Assembly: GCA_028706735.1 (NCBI GenBank)
Contig: JAQTVS010000129.1
Span: forward strand, 1-7,438
Reading direction: 5' to 3'
Source of the DNA: Thiomonas sp.
GTDB lineage: Bacteria > Pseudomonadota > Gammaproteobacteria > Burkholderiales > Burkholderiaceae_C
Length of the DNA stretch: 7,438 nucleotides
A program made the position numbers and the translations under genes. The stretch's first letter is position 1, and every line of letters starts with the position of its first letter. Of this stretch, positions 7,406 to 7,438 are shown in pieces. The notes beneath the pieces were generated by a model. That model was not told the origin of the DNA. It ran no database searches and worked only from the letters and a program-made list of their open reading frames with translations.

Positions 7406-7438
7406 CTATTGGGAGAACGGCCCGCCCTTCGCATACGC
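7406..7438 (-). CDS. Possible 3' end of a minus-strand gene entering from the right edge
   Basis: One minus-strand frame reads AYAKGGPFSQ and stops at TAG (7406-7408). Its codons are GC-rich in the third position, as in the neighbouring genes, and a hairpin follows the stop. Ten residues are too few to name a family, and other frames are also open at this edge, so this is a weak proposal. Confidence 0.2.
   Translation of the reverse strand, partial: AYAKGGPFSQ

Overview
The window reads as chromosomal DNA of a GC-rich betaproteobacterium, most likely of the order Burkholderiales. This rests on the gene set and order (tlpA-like, aroQ, accB, accC, prmA in one direction), the protein sequences and the GC-rich codon use. 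The genus cannot be fixed from sequence alone. Nothing suggests recent transfer: there is no transposase, integrase, tRNA, phage gene or CRISPR array.

Left block (1-4237, all on the minus strand, so transcription runs from right to left): a conserved protein with a degenerate nucleotidyltransferase-like motif (3611-4237), a membrane-tethered TlpA/ResA-type thiol reductase (3017-3550), type II 3-dehydroquinate dehydratase AroQ (2535-2990), biotin carboxyl carrier protein AccB (2001-2483), biotin carboxylase AccC (542-1894), and the first half of ribosomal protein L11 methyltransferase PrmA, cut by the left edge (1-440). Gaps of about 26-106 bp fit one long operon. AccB and AccC act together: AccC carboxylates the biotin on AccB in the first step of fatty acid synthesis. 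The gap before prmA holds a GC-rich repeat with a palindromic core and a 10-bp inverted repeat that would bury the prmA ribosome binding site.

Middle block (4329-6718, plus strand): an ABC-F ATPase of the Uup type, followed through a 4-base GTGA overlap by a small PGDYG-motif protein that contains an internal duplication. A 91-bp gap separates this block from the divergent minus-strand operon.

Right block (6719-7438): a hairpin-rich convergent gap, then a minus-strand gene for a small secreted protein with a charged helical middle and a Gly/Pro/Met tail built from 21-bp repeats. Its upstream region carries a perfect FNR/ANR-type box, TTGAT-N4-ATCAA, over a sigma-70-like promoter. This is the clearest regulatory signal in the window and suggests oxygen- or redox-dependent expression. 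At the right edge, a nested inverted repeat follows a possible minus-strand gene end.

Most of the window is housekeeping. The points that deserve attention are the prmA leader hairpin, the FNR box and the secreted protein beneath it, the duplicated PGDYG protein and the degenerate nucleotidyltransferase-like protein.
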